The position numbers and the translations under genes are program-made. Shown in pieces: positions 1 to 6,916 of a DNA stretch of 11,032 nt (position 1 is its first letter; the number at the start of each line of letters is the position of its first letter). This DNA is from Clostridia bacterium (lineage in GTDB: Bacteria; Bacillota; Clostridia; Oscillospirales; CAG-272), in contig JAFTMF010000160.1 of assembly GCA_017452565.1 (NCBI GenBank), forward strand, positions 1 to 11,032, given 5' to 3'. Below the pieces are notes generated by a model. The model saw nothing but the letters and a program-made list of their open reading frames with translations. It had not been told where the DNA came from and searched no databases.

Positions 1-147
1 ACCAAACCGGTGACAACTACCACCAAGCCGGTGATGACTACCACCAAGCCGGTGACTACCACCACAAAACCTGTCACAACCACCACCAAGCCGGTGACGA
101 CTTCTACCAAACCTGTCACGACTACCACAAAGCCGATCACCACGGCA
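1..147 (+). repeat. 21-bp tandem repeat encoding TKPVTTT linker
   Basis: Seven consecutive 21-base units, in frame, encode variants of Thr-Lys-Pro-Val-Thr-Thr-Thr. Units differ mostly at third positions (AAA/AAG, CCG/CCT, GTG/GTC), with one Val-to-Ile, one Thr-to-Met and one Thr-to-Ser change. The array reaches the window edge, so its full copy number is unknown. Such Thr/Pro-rich stretches are flexible, often glycosylated linkers in secreted clostridial enzymes. Confidence 0.9.
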
Positions 148-1734
148 CCCGAAACGCCCAAATTCCCTGCAACGCTCTCCTGGAATACACTCTATCCCGT
201 CCGCAACGACGGACATGTGACGATGCTCTCCTCCTCGGCAGGCGGATTTGCTAACGAAACGGCAGAAAAGCTCTTCGACAGCGATCTGTCTACCAAGCTT
301 TGCACCGGCACCTCCGGCTATACCATCGTCTGGAAGCTGGACAAAGCTATGCCCATCGGCGGCTATTCCCTGTCCACCGCCAACGATACCGCCAACTATG
401 ACCGCCGTCCCGCCTCTTGGCTCTTGGAAGCCTCTCTGGACGGTCAGAATTGGATAACGGTCAGCGATATTTCCTCCGGCGGATTGGGACGTCAGAATTT
501 CACCGAATATTTCTTCCCCCTCTCCATCCCCGGAGACTACCAATACTTCCGTTTCACCCTCCGTTCTCCTACCGGTCAGACCCAGATGGCAGAAATCACC
601 CTCTATGCCCGGGATTTGCCCAAGACTCCCGCCATGGAGCTGGCTGATCAAGAGGGATTTGCGAGCTCCACCTACGCTACGGCAGGTATGGAACTGGTGA
701 AACGTTCCATCAAGGATTACTACGTCCGCGCTTCCCACACCGTCCACGATCAGCCCGGCTCGGGCACCGCCTTCGTTTGGGGCGCCGCCTCCTTCCTGGA
801 AGCTGTCGCCGAGGCATACCGCACCAATCCCACCGACGGTGAGATCTACCGCATTTACGTAGACCTTCTGGATCACGCAATGACCGCCTACAAGGTCAAC
901 GGCAAAATCACCACCCCCACCGGAACCTACACCGTTTCCTATTATAATGCCAGCAGAGGCTCGGCGGGTGACTATTACTACGATGACGATGCTTGGATCT
1001 GCCTCCAATACCTCAACGCCTACACCTTGCTGGGCGAGGAGGGCTATCTTCGCCGTGCCGAGGAGATGCTGGAATTCTTCTGGACCGGATGGGATGACGT
1101 CCAGGGCGGCGGCATCTACTGGGACAAATCCTTCAGCAGTAAGAACACCTGTGCCGACGGTCCGATCGCCATCGCCTTCCTCTCTGCTTACGAGATGACC
1201 GGCAAGACCGAGTATCTGGAAAAGGGTAAGCTGATCTACGAATGGTGCCGTGACGTAATGCTACAGAATAATCTCTACAGCGATAGCATTAATGCCTCCA
1301 CCGGCAGCATCAATGCGTGGAAGGCCGCCTACAATCAGGGCACGATGCTGGGCGTAGGCAGTTTGCTCTACCGCATCACCGGCGAGAGCCGCTATCTTAC
1401 CGAGACCCGCGCCACCTATAACGCCACCGTCAGCCATATGTTCCGTGTCAGCGGAAGCAACGTATCTATGCACGGCAACCCCATCTTCAAGGCGTGGTGC
1501 ATCGGATGGCTGCAGCGAGGATTTTTGCTGTTCGAGTCCATCGATCCCAACGGAACCACCAAGGGTACCGATTATATGGCAAAGGTACTGGATAAGACCC
1601 TTGCCACGAAAAACGCCAACGGCTATTACGATCCCTACTTCTGCACAGGCGATTGGGGCGGCGAGTCCAAGACCGACGTCCTTCAGCCCTCGGGCGTAGC
1701 CTGCACCCTCCTTTTGGTGGGACTGACTCAATAA
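1..1734 (+). CDS. Secreted GH76-family (alpha-1,6-mannanase-like) glycoside hydrolase with discoidin-like module, 5' partial
   Basis: The frame is open to the window edge, so the start lies upstream; the first GTG (position 10) is inside a repeat and is not the start. Residues are numbered from the first visible codon. Residues 1-49 are a Thr-Lys-Pro-Val repeat linker. Residues about 60-203 resemble an F5/8-type C (discoidin-like) carbohydrate-binding module, ending in a beta-strand-rich 'MAEITLYARD' tail. Residues about 213-577 look like the (alpha/alpha)6 GH76 domain. The paired catalytic aspartates of the family fit the DDD at residues 328-330 (bases 982-990) in a YYYDDDAW motif. Other GH76-like segments are 'GGGIYWDKS', 'YNQGTMLGVG' and 'KAWCIGWLQRG'. 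GH76 enzymes cleave alpha-1,6-mannan backbones of fungal walls or related mannosides; the substrate here is inferred. A signal peptide and any dockerin or anchor would lie upstream and cannot be seen. A strong terminator follows 4 bp after the stop. Confidence 0.85.
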   Translation, partial: TKPVTTTTKPVMTTTKPVTTTTKPVTTTTKPVTTSTKPVTTTTKPITTAPETPKFPATLSWNTLYPVRNDGHVTMLSSSAGGFANETAEKLFDSDLSTKLCTGTSGYTIVWKLDKAMPIGGYSLSTANDTANYDRRPASWLLEASLDGQNWITVSDISSGGLGRQNFTEYFFPLSIPGDYQYFRFTLRSPTGQTQMAEITLYARDLPKTPAMELADQEGFASSTYATAGMELVKRSIKDYYVRASHTVHDQPGSGTAFVWGAASFLEAVAEAYRTNPTDGEIYRIYVDLLDHAMTAYKVNGKITTPTGTYTVSYYNASRGSAGDYYYDDDAWICLQYLNAYTLLGEEGYLRRAEEMLEFFWTGWDDVQGGGIYWDKSFSSKNTCADGPIAIAFLSAYEMTGKTEYLEKGKLIYEWCRDVMLQNNLYSDSINASTGSINAWKAAYNQGTMLGVGSLLYRITGESRYLTETRATYNATVSHMFRVSGSNVSMHGNPIFKAWCIGWLQRGFLLFESIDPNGTTKGTDYMAKVLDKTLATKNANGYYDPYFCTGDWGGESKTDVLQPSGVACTLLLVGLTQ

Positions 1735-1738
1735 GTTC

Positions 1739-1768
1739 AAAGCCCTGCGATGTCTCGCAGGGCTTTTT
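1739..1768 (+). terminator. Rho-independent terminator of the GH76 gene
   Basis: A 12-bp perfect stem (AAAGCCCTGCGA at 1739-1750 with TCGCAGGGCTTT at 1755-1766) has a TGTC tetraloop and ends in five T residues (1764-1768). It begins 4 bp after the GH76 stop. The arm ends in AAA, so the reverse strand also gives TTT at the stem end and it might act weakly in both directions. Confidence 0.92.
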
Positions 1769-1783
1769 CAATGGGATGAAGAT

Positions 1784-1801
1784 GATCGGTTCCAACCGAT
1801 C
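1784..1801. repeat. Short perfect inverted repeat between convergent genes
   Basis: GATCGGTT (1784-1791) pairs with AACCGATC (1794-1801) around a CC centre. It lies 10 bp beyond the stop of the minus-strand DUF11 gene, so it may help end that transcript. No T-tract follows it on the minus strand (ATCTTCATCCC), so a terminator role is only a guess. Confidence 0.45.
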
Positions 1802-1811
1802 CTCGATTACC

Positions 1812-2666
1812 TTATACGGTTCCGGTGACTACCAGCGTGGCTACACCGGGGACGGTAGTGAAAGCGCCCGTGACGGGATCACGGGTGACGGTGGCAGCAG
1901 GGACGGTAATCTGCCCTTCCGCCGTGGCGAAGAGACCGGTTGTCTCATCGTAGGTGTACTGAGCGGGCGCAGTCCAAGCGGTGCCGTTGAAGGTGACCGC
2001 CAGATCGGTGAGGATGGGATCGAAACTGTCGGTGACAATCAGATTGTCGGTTGCAACGGCGGGACGGGTGCCGTAGTTCTCGATCACGAAGGTGTAGGTG
2101 AGGCGACCGTTCTCGGCTACGGGAACGGGTGCGACGGCCTTGGTGATGGAAAGCAGTACGGCGCTCTCTCCGCTCACCGTCTCGCTGATTTCGATGGGAG
2201 CAGACAGCCCGATGCCGGTGACGGTGGCAGTATTGGTGATAGTTCCCTCTCCCGAAGGATCGGCAAACTCATTTACCCTCGCCTGATAGATCAGCACCAC
2301 GTTGCCGCCTGCGGGGACGGCAATGCCGCCGACCACCAGAGGAGGTCCGGCGGTGACCGCAGGATCTTCCTGCAAAATACCGTTCTGATAGAGCGCTACC
2401 GAGCCATCCACGTAGGTGAGAGGCGTGCGGGTTTCGGTGCCGAACTCGTAGGTGCCCAGATCGTCGGTGACGGTGAGGGCGGTAAAGGGAGCGGTTCCCG
2501 CATTGGTGATGCTCACCACAAAGGTGAGCTGATCGCCGGTCTGATAGCGATCCACCGGTGCGTATTTGGCCGCAGAGAGGACCTGCGTGATTTCGCCCAC
2601 TACCACGTTGGAGGTGGTAGACGACCCGTTATAGGAAAGCGTTGCCTGATTACGGAAAGTTGCCAT
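1812..2666 (-). CDS. DUF11-repeat protein (284 aa) lacking a signal peptide
   Basis: The start is the ATG at 2666, giving 'MATFRNQATLSYNG'. It has AAAGGAG 6 bases upstream, whereas the ATG at 2744 would add 26 poorly composed residues and has no better site. Two beta-sandwich-like modules can be seen. The first, residues about 28-151, carries 'DQLTFVVSITNAGTAPFTAL' and 'VTDDLG'. The second, about 165-284, carries 'RLTYTFVIENYGTRPA' and 'LIVTDSFDP'. These are hallmarks of the DUF11 / conserved-repeat-domain family, usually found in long cell-surface proteins. Here there is no N-terminal hydrophobic segment, no C-terminal membrane helix and no LPXTG motif, and cysteine is absent. Compact proteins beginning in this way occur in Clostridia as far as I recall; their role is unknown. 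It could be exported by another route, be part of a spore or surface layer, or be cytoplasmic. It is divergent from nothing; it lies 98 bp downstream of the acetyltransferase on the same strand. Confidence 0.85.
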   Translation of the reverse strand: MATFRNQATLSYNGSSTTSNVVVGEITQVLSAAKYAPVDRYQTGDQLTFVVSITNAGTAPFTALTVTDDLGTYEFGTETRTPLTYVDGSVALYQNGILQEDPAVTAGPPLVVGGIAVPAGGNVVLIYQARVNEFADPSGEGTITNTATVTGIGLSAPIEISETVSGESAVLLSITKAVAPVPVAENGRLTYTFVIENYGTRPAVATDNLIVTDSFDPILTDLAVTFNGTAWTAPAQYTYDETTGLFATAEGQITVPAATVTRDPVTGAFTTVPGVATLVVTGTV

Positions 2667-2695
2667 TTGATTCTCCTTTATTTTCACAGAATAAT

Positions 2696-2729
2696 GCAGA
2701 CCCCCGGGATTTGCCCTGATGGGGTCTGC
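2696..2729 (-). repeat. Hairpin between acetyltransferase and DUF11 genes
   Basis: GCAGACCCC (2696-2704) pairs with GGGGTCTGC (2721-2729), a 9-bp perfect stem with a 16-base loop that itself contains GGG/CCC. Read on the minus strand it lies after the acetyltransferase stop (2765) and before the DUF11 ribosome binding site. Only ATTATTCTG follows it, so it is a weak terminator candidate or a 5' leader structure for the DUF11 mRNA. Confidence 0.5.
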
Positions 2730-2764
2730 TGTCATTCTATGCACGAAGGAGAGGATTGGTTCGC

Positions 2765-3376
2765 TTAAAGCTCGATCTTTTCGCCTCGGAAGAAGTAAAC
2801 CTTATCGTGCTCGCCGATCTCACGAACCACTCGGCAGGGATTGCCGACGGCTACCACGTTGGCAGGGATGTCCTTGGTGACGATGCTGCCCGCACCGATG
2901 ACGGTGTTATCGCCAATGGTGACACCGGGGAGCACTACCGCACCCGCGCCGATCCAGACGTTGTTGCCGATATGGATGGGCTTGGTGAACTGATAGACCT
3001 GCGCCCGTAGCTCGGGGTTGATGGGATGCCCTGCGGTGGCAAGGATCACGTTGGGGGCGAACATACAGCCGTCGCCAATGGTGATCTCGCCATCGTCTAC
3101 CATCGTCAGACCGAAGTTGGCGTAGACGTTCTTGCCCATCTTCACGAACCGTCCGCCCCAGTTGGCGTGGAGGGGAGGCTCGATATAGCAGCCCTCACCG
3201 ATCTCGGCGAACATTTCTTTCAGTAGTGCCTTCCGCTTTTCAGGCTCGGTGGGACGGGTGTGGTTATAATCGTAGAGGCGGTCGAGACATCCCTGCTGCA
3301 CCTTGGCAACCTCGGGAGTGTCGGCAATATAGAGTTTTCCGCTGTGTTGCAGCGCAATGGATTCATCAAAATTCAT
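2765..3376 (-). CDS. Maltose/galactoside-type O-acetyltransferase (LacA/Maa family, 203 aa)
   Basis: Members transfer an acetyl group from acetyl-CoA to a sugar hydroxyl in the cytoplasm. Residues about 5-57 form the N-terminal Mac helical region, and residues about 60-190 form a left-handed beta-helix built from hexapeptide repeats such as 'IGNNVWIGAGAVVLPGVTIG'. The known LacA active-site set appears at a constant +2 offset: Asp19 (LacA D17), Asn87 (N85), Asp95 (D93) and catalytic His117 (H115) in 'ATAGHPI'. Length matches the family (about 185-205 aa), and the protein should be a trimer. The ATG at 3376 has GAGGT about 5 bases upstream. It lies 62 bp downstream of the XRE membrane regulator on the same strand and may share its transcript. 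Family assignment is firm; the acceptor sugar (maltose, galactoside or other) cannot be told from sequence. Confidence 0.93.
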   Translation of the reverse strand: MNFDESIALQHSGKLYIADTPEVAKVQQGCLDRLYDYNHTRPTEPEKRKALLKEMFAEIGEGCYIEPPLHANWGGRFVKMGKNVYANFGLTMVDDGEITIGDGCMFAPNVILATAGHPINPELRAQVYQFTKPIHIGNNVWIGAGAVVLPGVTIGDNTVIGAGSIVTKDIPANVVAVGNPCRVVREIGEHDKVYFFRGEKIEL

Positions 3377-3438
3377 ACTGACCTCGCAAGTGTGTTTTTC
3401 TACAGTTTACCACAAAGTCAGGGAAAAAGCAAGGGGAT

Positions 3439-4728
3439 TTACACCTTTCTGCTTTTTCTGTAGCAGAGGATGCCGCAGACCGCCGCCTCGGCGCCGGCAA
3501 GGAGAATGAGGATAATGTTCACGCTTTGCCGAATATCGTACGCCCATTCCATCGCCCGATCGGTGTAAGCCTTGACCGGCAGACCGTCGTCGCTGTTGTC
3601 GAAAGAATAGGTGATCTTCACCACCGCATTGTGGTAATACTCACGGTATCGGCAAAGTTCTCTTCCGTTTTCGTCCAGCAGAACTTCGTAGACGGGATCT
3701 TCATCCATATTTTCTTTAATTTCCGCAATATACTGCTCACTCAATCCCTGCTCCCGATACTGCCCCTCTTCCATATACTCCACAAAGCTGTCATAATCGT
3801 GGAATACCTTCGCTTTGGCGTATGCGGTGACACCGATGCTGTTGAAGATCACCGCTCCCACGCCGGTGACGGTGAGGAGAATGGCAAGAATCAGAGCGTG
3901 CTTTTTCACGATTTTGCGGAGAGCCAAATCCCGCCGGGTAAGTGGAGCAGGCGTTGGAAGGATCGCTTTCTTCTCCAGCAGCGGACGGATCACGAAGCGG
4001 CAGAGGAGGAAAGCCAGCACCGCGCCGAGGGCCGCCAGCAAAATCGCACCACCCAAGGGCGCGATATGCCCCCCGTGATAAGGCGGTGCCTCTGCCAAGG
4101 GAAGCACCATACCCATCAATCCTCCGATGACAGTGAAGATCACACTGCTCCACCCAAATCCCTTCATACGATACGGATCAGTGAGCGCCCGATCCCGCTC
4201 CTCTGCAGAGGAATAAAACGAGGATGTGGCGATGGTGTCCATAGACGAGAAGAAGGATGCGATGGCAATAACCTCCACGATGATAGCGGCAACGTAAAAC
4301 AGAAGGGAGAGAAAGAAGCCCAGCTTGCTGGCAAAAAACACGGAGTCGCAAATCAAAGCCACCACCAGACCTGCAATTCCGATGCCGCCACTCACCAGAC
4401 TGAGCGCGCGGAGCTTCTCCAGCTTTTTCTTGGCCAATGCCCGCACCGATTTTTCGCTGAGCGTCCGCTCTCGTTCCTGTTGGGCTTCACTCTGCACATT
4501 GTTCTCATCAGAGGGCGATTTCCGCCTTCCCCGCAGCAGTTCGTCGGCGGTGATCCCGAAGAGATCGGCGATCACGGGAATGAGCATCAGATCGGGTGCG
4601 CACTCGTCCCTCTCCCAGCGGCTCACCGCTTTATCGGATACGTTCAGCCGCTCTGCCAGCTCTCGCTGGGTCATCCCGGCGGCTCTTCTCAGGGCGGCAA
4701 TGAAGCTACCCATCGTTTGTTTTTCCAT
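3439..4728 (-). CDS. Membrane-embedded XRE/Cro-type HTH regulator (429 aa)
   Basis: Residues 7-64 are a classic HTH_3 domain: 'MTQRELAERLNVSDKAVSRW' is the helix-turn-helix, followed by 'PDLMLIPVIADLFGITADELL'. A charged linker (about 67-107) leads to six hydrophobic segments, at about 108-130, 134-161, 191-212, 224-248, 277-302 and 402-423. Between the last two is a roughly 100-residue soluble loop rich in acidic and aromatic residues (303-400), probably extracytoplasmic. Seen: a DNA-binding head fused to a polytopic membrane part. Inferred: a one-component regulator whose loop or membrane region senses envelope state or a ligand, tethering DNA to the membrane. Similar XRE-membrane fusions are frequent in Clostridia, mostly uncharacterised. 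The ATG at 4728 has GAGGT 9 bases upstream; Met6 (4713) is an alternative with a poorer site. It could autoregulate or control the acetyltransferase 62 bp downstream. Confidence 0.9.
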   Translation of the reverse strand: MEKQTMGSFIAALRRAAGMTQRELAERLNVSDKAVSRWERDECAPDLMLIPVIADLFGITADELLRGRRKSPSDENNVQSEAQQERERTLSEKSVRALAKKKLEKLRALSLVSGGIGIAGLVVALICDSVFFASKLGFFLSLLFYVAAIIVEVIAIASFFSSMDTIATSSFYSSAEERDRALTDPYRMKGFGWSSVIFTVIGGLMGMVLPLAEAPPYHGGHIAPLGGAILLAALGAVLAFLLCRFVIRPLLEKKAILPTPAPLTRRDLALRKIVKKHALILAILLTVTGVGAVIFNSIGVTAYAKAKVFHDYDSFVEYMEEGQYREQGLSEQYIAEIKENMDEDPVYEVLLDENGRELCRYREYYHNAVVKITYSFDNSDDGLPVKAYTDRAMEWAYDIRQSVNIILILLAGAEAAVCGILCYRKSRKV

Positions 4729-4761
4729 AGATGAATACCTCGATTCCTTGATTGTGCTCCC

Positions 4762-4790
4762 ATTCTATCATTCTGTCATAAAAAATACAA
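4762..4790 (-). promoter_or_regulatory. Candidate sigma-A promoter of the XRE regulator
   Basis: Read on the minus strand, TTGTAT (4785-4790) and TAGAAT (4762-4767) are separated by 17 bp. The -10 box is 5/6 to consensus and the -35 only 3/6. A start near 4755 would leave a leader of about 27 bases holding the GAGGT site. The position is plausible; the -35 is weak. Confidence 0.45.
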
Positions 4791-4810
4791 CCCCACAGAC
4801 CGAAAATCTC

Positions 4811-4825
4811 TCTCGCTCTGCGAGA
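4811..4825. repeat. Small inverted repeat in divergent intergenic region
   Basis: TCTCGC (4811-4816) and GCGAGA (4820-4825) flank a TCT centre, between the XRE gene and the LRR operon. It could be an operator for the HTH protein encoded next to it, but a 6-bp repeat can occur by chance. Confidence 0.3.
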
Positions 4826-4911
4826 ATCTATGAAACGCCCCCTTTTAACCGTCCCATCAAGAAAAAATGAAAGAATTCGTCTAACTTCCGCAAAGCAACC
4901 CACACCGCATA

Positions 4912-4940
4912 TTGACAAGAACGCTTGATTGTGTTATAAT
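4912..4940 (+). promoter_or_regulatory. Perfect-consensus sigma-A promoter of the LRR lipoprotein operon
   Basis: TTGACA (4912-4917) and TATAAT (4935-4940) are both 6/6 matches with the ideal 17-bp spacer. Transcription should begin near 4947, giving a leader of about 25 bases that contains GAGGTG (4961-4966), 5 bases before the first ATG. No comparable promoter is seen before the second or third LRR gene, so this one probably drives all three. Confidence 0.93.
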
Positions 4941-4971
4941 TATCACATAGTTATTCTAATGAGGTGAGTAT

Positions 4972-5997
4972 ATGAAAAAAGCACTGACATTCCTGCTTCT
5001 TGCCGCACTGCTGGCTACGCCGCTGACAGGATGTGACAAAGGTGATAGTGATGAGCCTGCCAAGACCACTACCGACAATAAAGCTGACGATATCCCCGAA
5101 TACAACGCCGCCGATGCCAATCCTGCGTCGGATTTTGAGTATAAGGTAGGCGAAGATGGCGGAATTACGATTACCAAATATATCGGTACCGACACAGATG
5201 TAGTGATCCCCGAAAAGATTGATGGGAAGAATGTAACGGTGATTGGTGGAGATACATTTTCGTATGCTTATAATTCCAAGGTAGTCACATTGGACATGCC
5301 CAATACGGTTAAAGTGATTGAAGGCGGTGCATTTATGCACAATAAGGTACTGACAACCGTAAGATTGTCGAACTCCCTGTCAGAGATCGGCGGTAGTGCT
5401 TTTGAAGGTTGTACTAATCTGTCAACCATTCAACTCCCTGCAACCTTGGCCAAAATTGGTATGCGTGCTTTTGCTGAATGTACTTCGCTAAAGCAAATCA
5501 AGATTCCAAAGTCTGTAATGGAATGGCAATCGGAATCGTTTGCTCTCAGCGGACTGGAGACTATAGAACTGGAAGAGGGGCTTATCGTACTGGGTGAAAC
5601 CGCATTTGGCGGTACCAATATTAAAAGTATCAAAATCCCCGGAAGCGTAAAGATCATTCCCCGCAATGTTTTTAGTCTTTGTGAAAAATTGGAGACTGTT
5701 ATTCTCAACGAAGGAATAGAGAAAATAGAAGTTCAAGCGTTCAGAAAGAACACGAGTTTAACTGAAATTGTGATTCCCAATACGGTTACCGCTTGTTCGG
5801 AATTTGCCTTCAATGAATGCACTGCATTGAAAAAAGTCAAATTTGAAGGAAACGCACCATCCGAGTTTAAGAATGAAGATACCTCGCTTGAAGAATTGAT
5901 TGGATCATCCCGTGCCCCCTTCACCATCTACTACCACGAAGGCACTGAGGGCTTCACCTCCCCCGAGTGGAATGGGTATAAAACTGAGATTTGGTGA
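4972..5997 (+). CDS. BspA-type leucine-rich-repeat lipoprotein 1 (341 aa)
   Basis: The N-terminus is a lipoprotein signal: Lys2-Lys3, a hydrophobic stretch (4-17) and the lipobox LTGC with Cys21 as the lipidation site. An acidic Thr-rich linker follows (22-43), then a short conserved module (44-91: 'IPEYNAADANPASDFEY', 'GITITKYIG', 'VVIPEKIDGKNVTVIG'). Residues about 92-295 hold LRR_5 repeats of roughly 23 residues, with the phrase 'AF..C..L..I.IP..V..I' recurring (for example 'AFEGCTNLSTIQLPATLAKIG'-like units). The protein closes with 'PFTIYYHEG' and 'GFTSPEWNGYKTEIW'. The family sits on the cell surface and in some bacteria binds host matrix or other cells; the ligand here is unknown. Start chosen at 4972 for GAGGTG at 5 bases. 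First gene of a three-gene tandem array, with 22 bp to the next. The middle appears more AT-rich than the flanking genes. Confidence 0.92.
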   Translation: MKKALTFLLLAALLATPLTGCDKGDSDEPAKTTTDNKADDIPEYNAADANPASDFEYKVGEDGGITITKYIGTDTDVVIPEKIDGKNVTVIGGDTFSYAYNSKVVTLDMPNTVKVIEGGAFMHNKVLTTVRLSNSLSEIGGSAFEGCTNLSTIQLPATLAKIGMRAFAECTSLKQIKIPKSVMEWQSESFALSGLETIELEEGLIVLGETAFGGTNIKSIKIPGSVKIIPRNVFSLCEKLETVILNEGIEKIEVQAFRKNTSLTEIVIPNTVTACSEFAFNECTALKKVKFEGNAPSEFKNEDTSLEELIGSSRAPFTIYYHEGTEGFTSPEWNGYKTEIW

Positions 5998-6019
5998 TTG
6001 CAATGGAAAGGAGAAAACC

Positions 6020-6892
6020 ATGAAAAAAGCACTTGCATTTCTGCTTCTTGCCGCACTGCTGGCAACACCGCTGACAGGATGTGACAAGGCAGAGGGTGGA
6101 GATGAGCCTGACAAGACTACTACTGAGAGCAAGGACAACGGCGACAACATCCCCGAATACAACGCCGCTGATGCCAATCCTGCTTCGGATTTTGAATACG
6201 AGGTGGGCGAGGATGGCGGCATTACGATTACGAGATATATCGGCACCGACACAACGGTAGTGATTCCCGAGAAGATTGACGAGAAGAACGTAACGGTGAT
6301 TGGCGAAGGCGCGTTTCATCGGTGCGACACTATCACTTCGGTATCACTCCCCGATACATTGACCTGCATTGGCAGAGTGGCATTTGCATATTGCACCTCC
6401 CTCAAGCACATCCGTATCCCCGCACATAGTTTTGATAATGTTCCTATGGATGATGCCCTCTCTACATTTGTGAATTCCGGACTGGAATCAGTTGAATTGG
6501 CAGAAGGGATAAAATTCATCCCCAACGCTGCTTTTGCAAATACAAAGCTAAAGGAAGTGGTACTTCCTAACAGCATTCAGAAGATCAACCGCAGTGCTTT
6601 CGAAGATTGCACAAGCCTTCATAAAGTCACGTTAAACGAAGGACTTACTTCCATCGGCGTGAGCGCATTCGGCAATACCGGGCTGACCGAAATCGTCATT
6701 CCCAAGTCAGTAAAAAGCCTCTGGCATTCTGCGTTTGAAGGCGCAACTGCGCTCCAAAAGGTCTATTTTGAAGGCAATGCGCCCGAATGGTTTATGACCG
6801 AAGAAAAAGCCCCCTTCACCGTCTACTACCACGAAGGCGCTACCGGCTTCACCACCCCAAAATGGAACGGGTATACCACCGAGATTTGGTAA
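6020..6892 (+). CDS. BspA-type leucine-rich-repeat lipoprotein 2 (290 aa)
   Basis: The longer open frame begins at 5900, but the true start is the ATG at 6020. It restores the same lipoprotein signal as its neighbour (lipobox LTGC, Cys21) and has GGAAAGGAG 6 bases upstream. Residues 1-97 are nearly the same as in protein 1: signal, acidic linker, then 'IPEYNAADANPASDFEY' and 'VVIPEKID'. Residues about 98-252 carry LRR_5 units ('AFAYCTSLKHIRIP', 'AFEDCTSLHKVTLNEGL', 'AFEGATALQKVYFEGNAP'). The C-terminus 'PFTVYYHEG..GFTTPKWNGYTTEIW' again matches protein 1. It is about 50 residues (roughly two repeats) shorter than protein 1, so the paralogs differ mainly in repeat number and sequence of the middle. 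Translation is probably from the shared operon mRNA, with 22 bp after gene 1 and 24 bp before gene 3. Confidence 0.92.
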   Translation: MKKALAFLLLAALLATPLTGCDKAEGGDEPDKTTTESKDNGDNIPEYNAADANPASDFEYEVGEDGGITITRYIGTDTTVVIPEKIDEKNVTVIGEGAFHRCDTITSVSLPDTLTCIGRVAFAYCTSLKHIRIPAHSFDNVPMDDALSTFVNSGLESVELAEGIKFIPNAAFANTKLKEVVLPNSIQKINRSAFEDCTSLHKVTLNEGLTSIGVSAFGNTGLTEIVIPKSVKSLWHSAFEGATALQKVYFEGNAPEWFMTEEKAPFTVYYHEGATGFTTPKWNGYTTEIW

Positions 6893-6916
6893 TCGACCAA
6901 TCGAAAGGAGATAAAT

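Noticed and set aside
1..147. Mini-satellite or CRISPR reading of the 21-bp repeats
   Set aside because: The units are in frame with the GH76 gene, vary mostly at silent positions and encode a Thr-Lys-Pro linker, so they are coding repeats.
1653..2768. 371-aa open frame on the plus strand opposite the DUF11 gene
   Set aside because: It overlaps the GH76 end and its terminator, and its Gly/Asp/Arg-rich translation has no domain. It is the antisense shadow of the DUF11 gene, which has a clear ribosome binding site and recognisable modules.
3377..3438. Separate promoter for the acetyltransferase gene
   Set aside because: On the minus strand only TTGCTT-17-TAAACT fits, with 3/6 and 4/6 matches, too weak to call; co-transcription with the XRE gene is as likely.
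3526..4734. 402-aa open frame on the plus strand opposite the XRE regulator
   Set aside because: Low-complexity His/Arg-rich antisense translation. The minus-strand frame has a textbook HTH domain and membrane segments.
4706..4918. 70-aa minus-strand open frame upstream of and overlapping the XRE start
   Set aside because: It has no convincing ribosome binding site, overlaps the candidate XRE promoter and the start of the XRE gene, and shows no recognisable features.
5900..6019. 40-residue N-terminal extension of LRR lipoprotein 2
   Set aside because: It would overlap the end of gene 1 and bury the lipoprotein signal peptide. The ATG at 6020 has a strong ribosome binding site and restores the same N-terminus as the paralogs.
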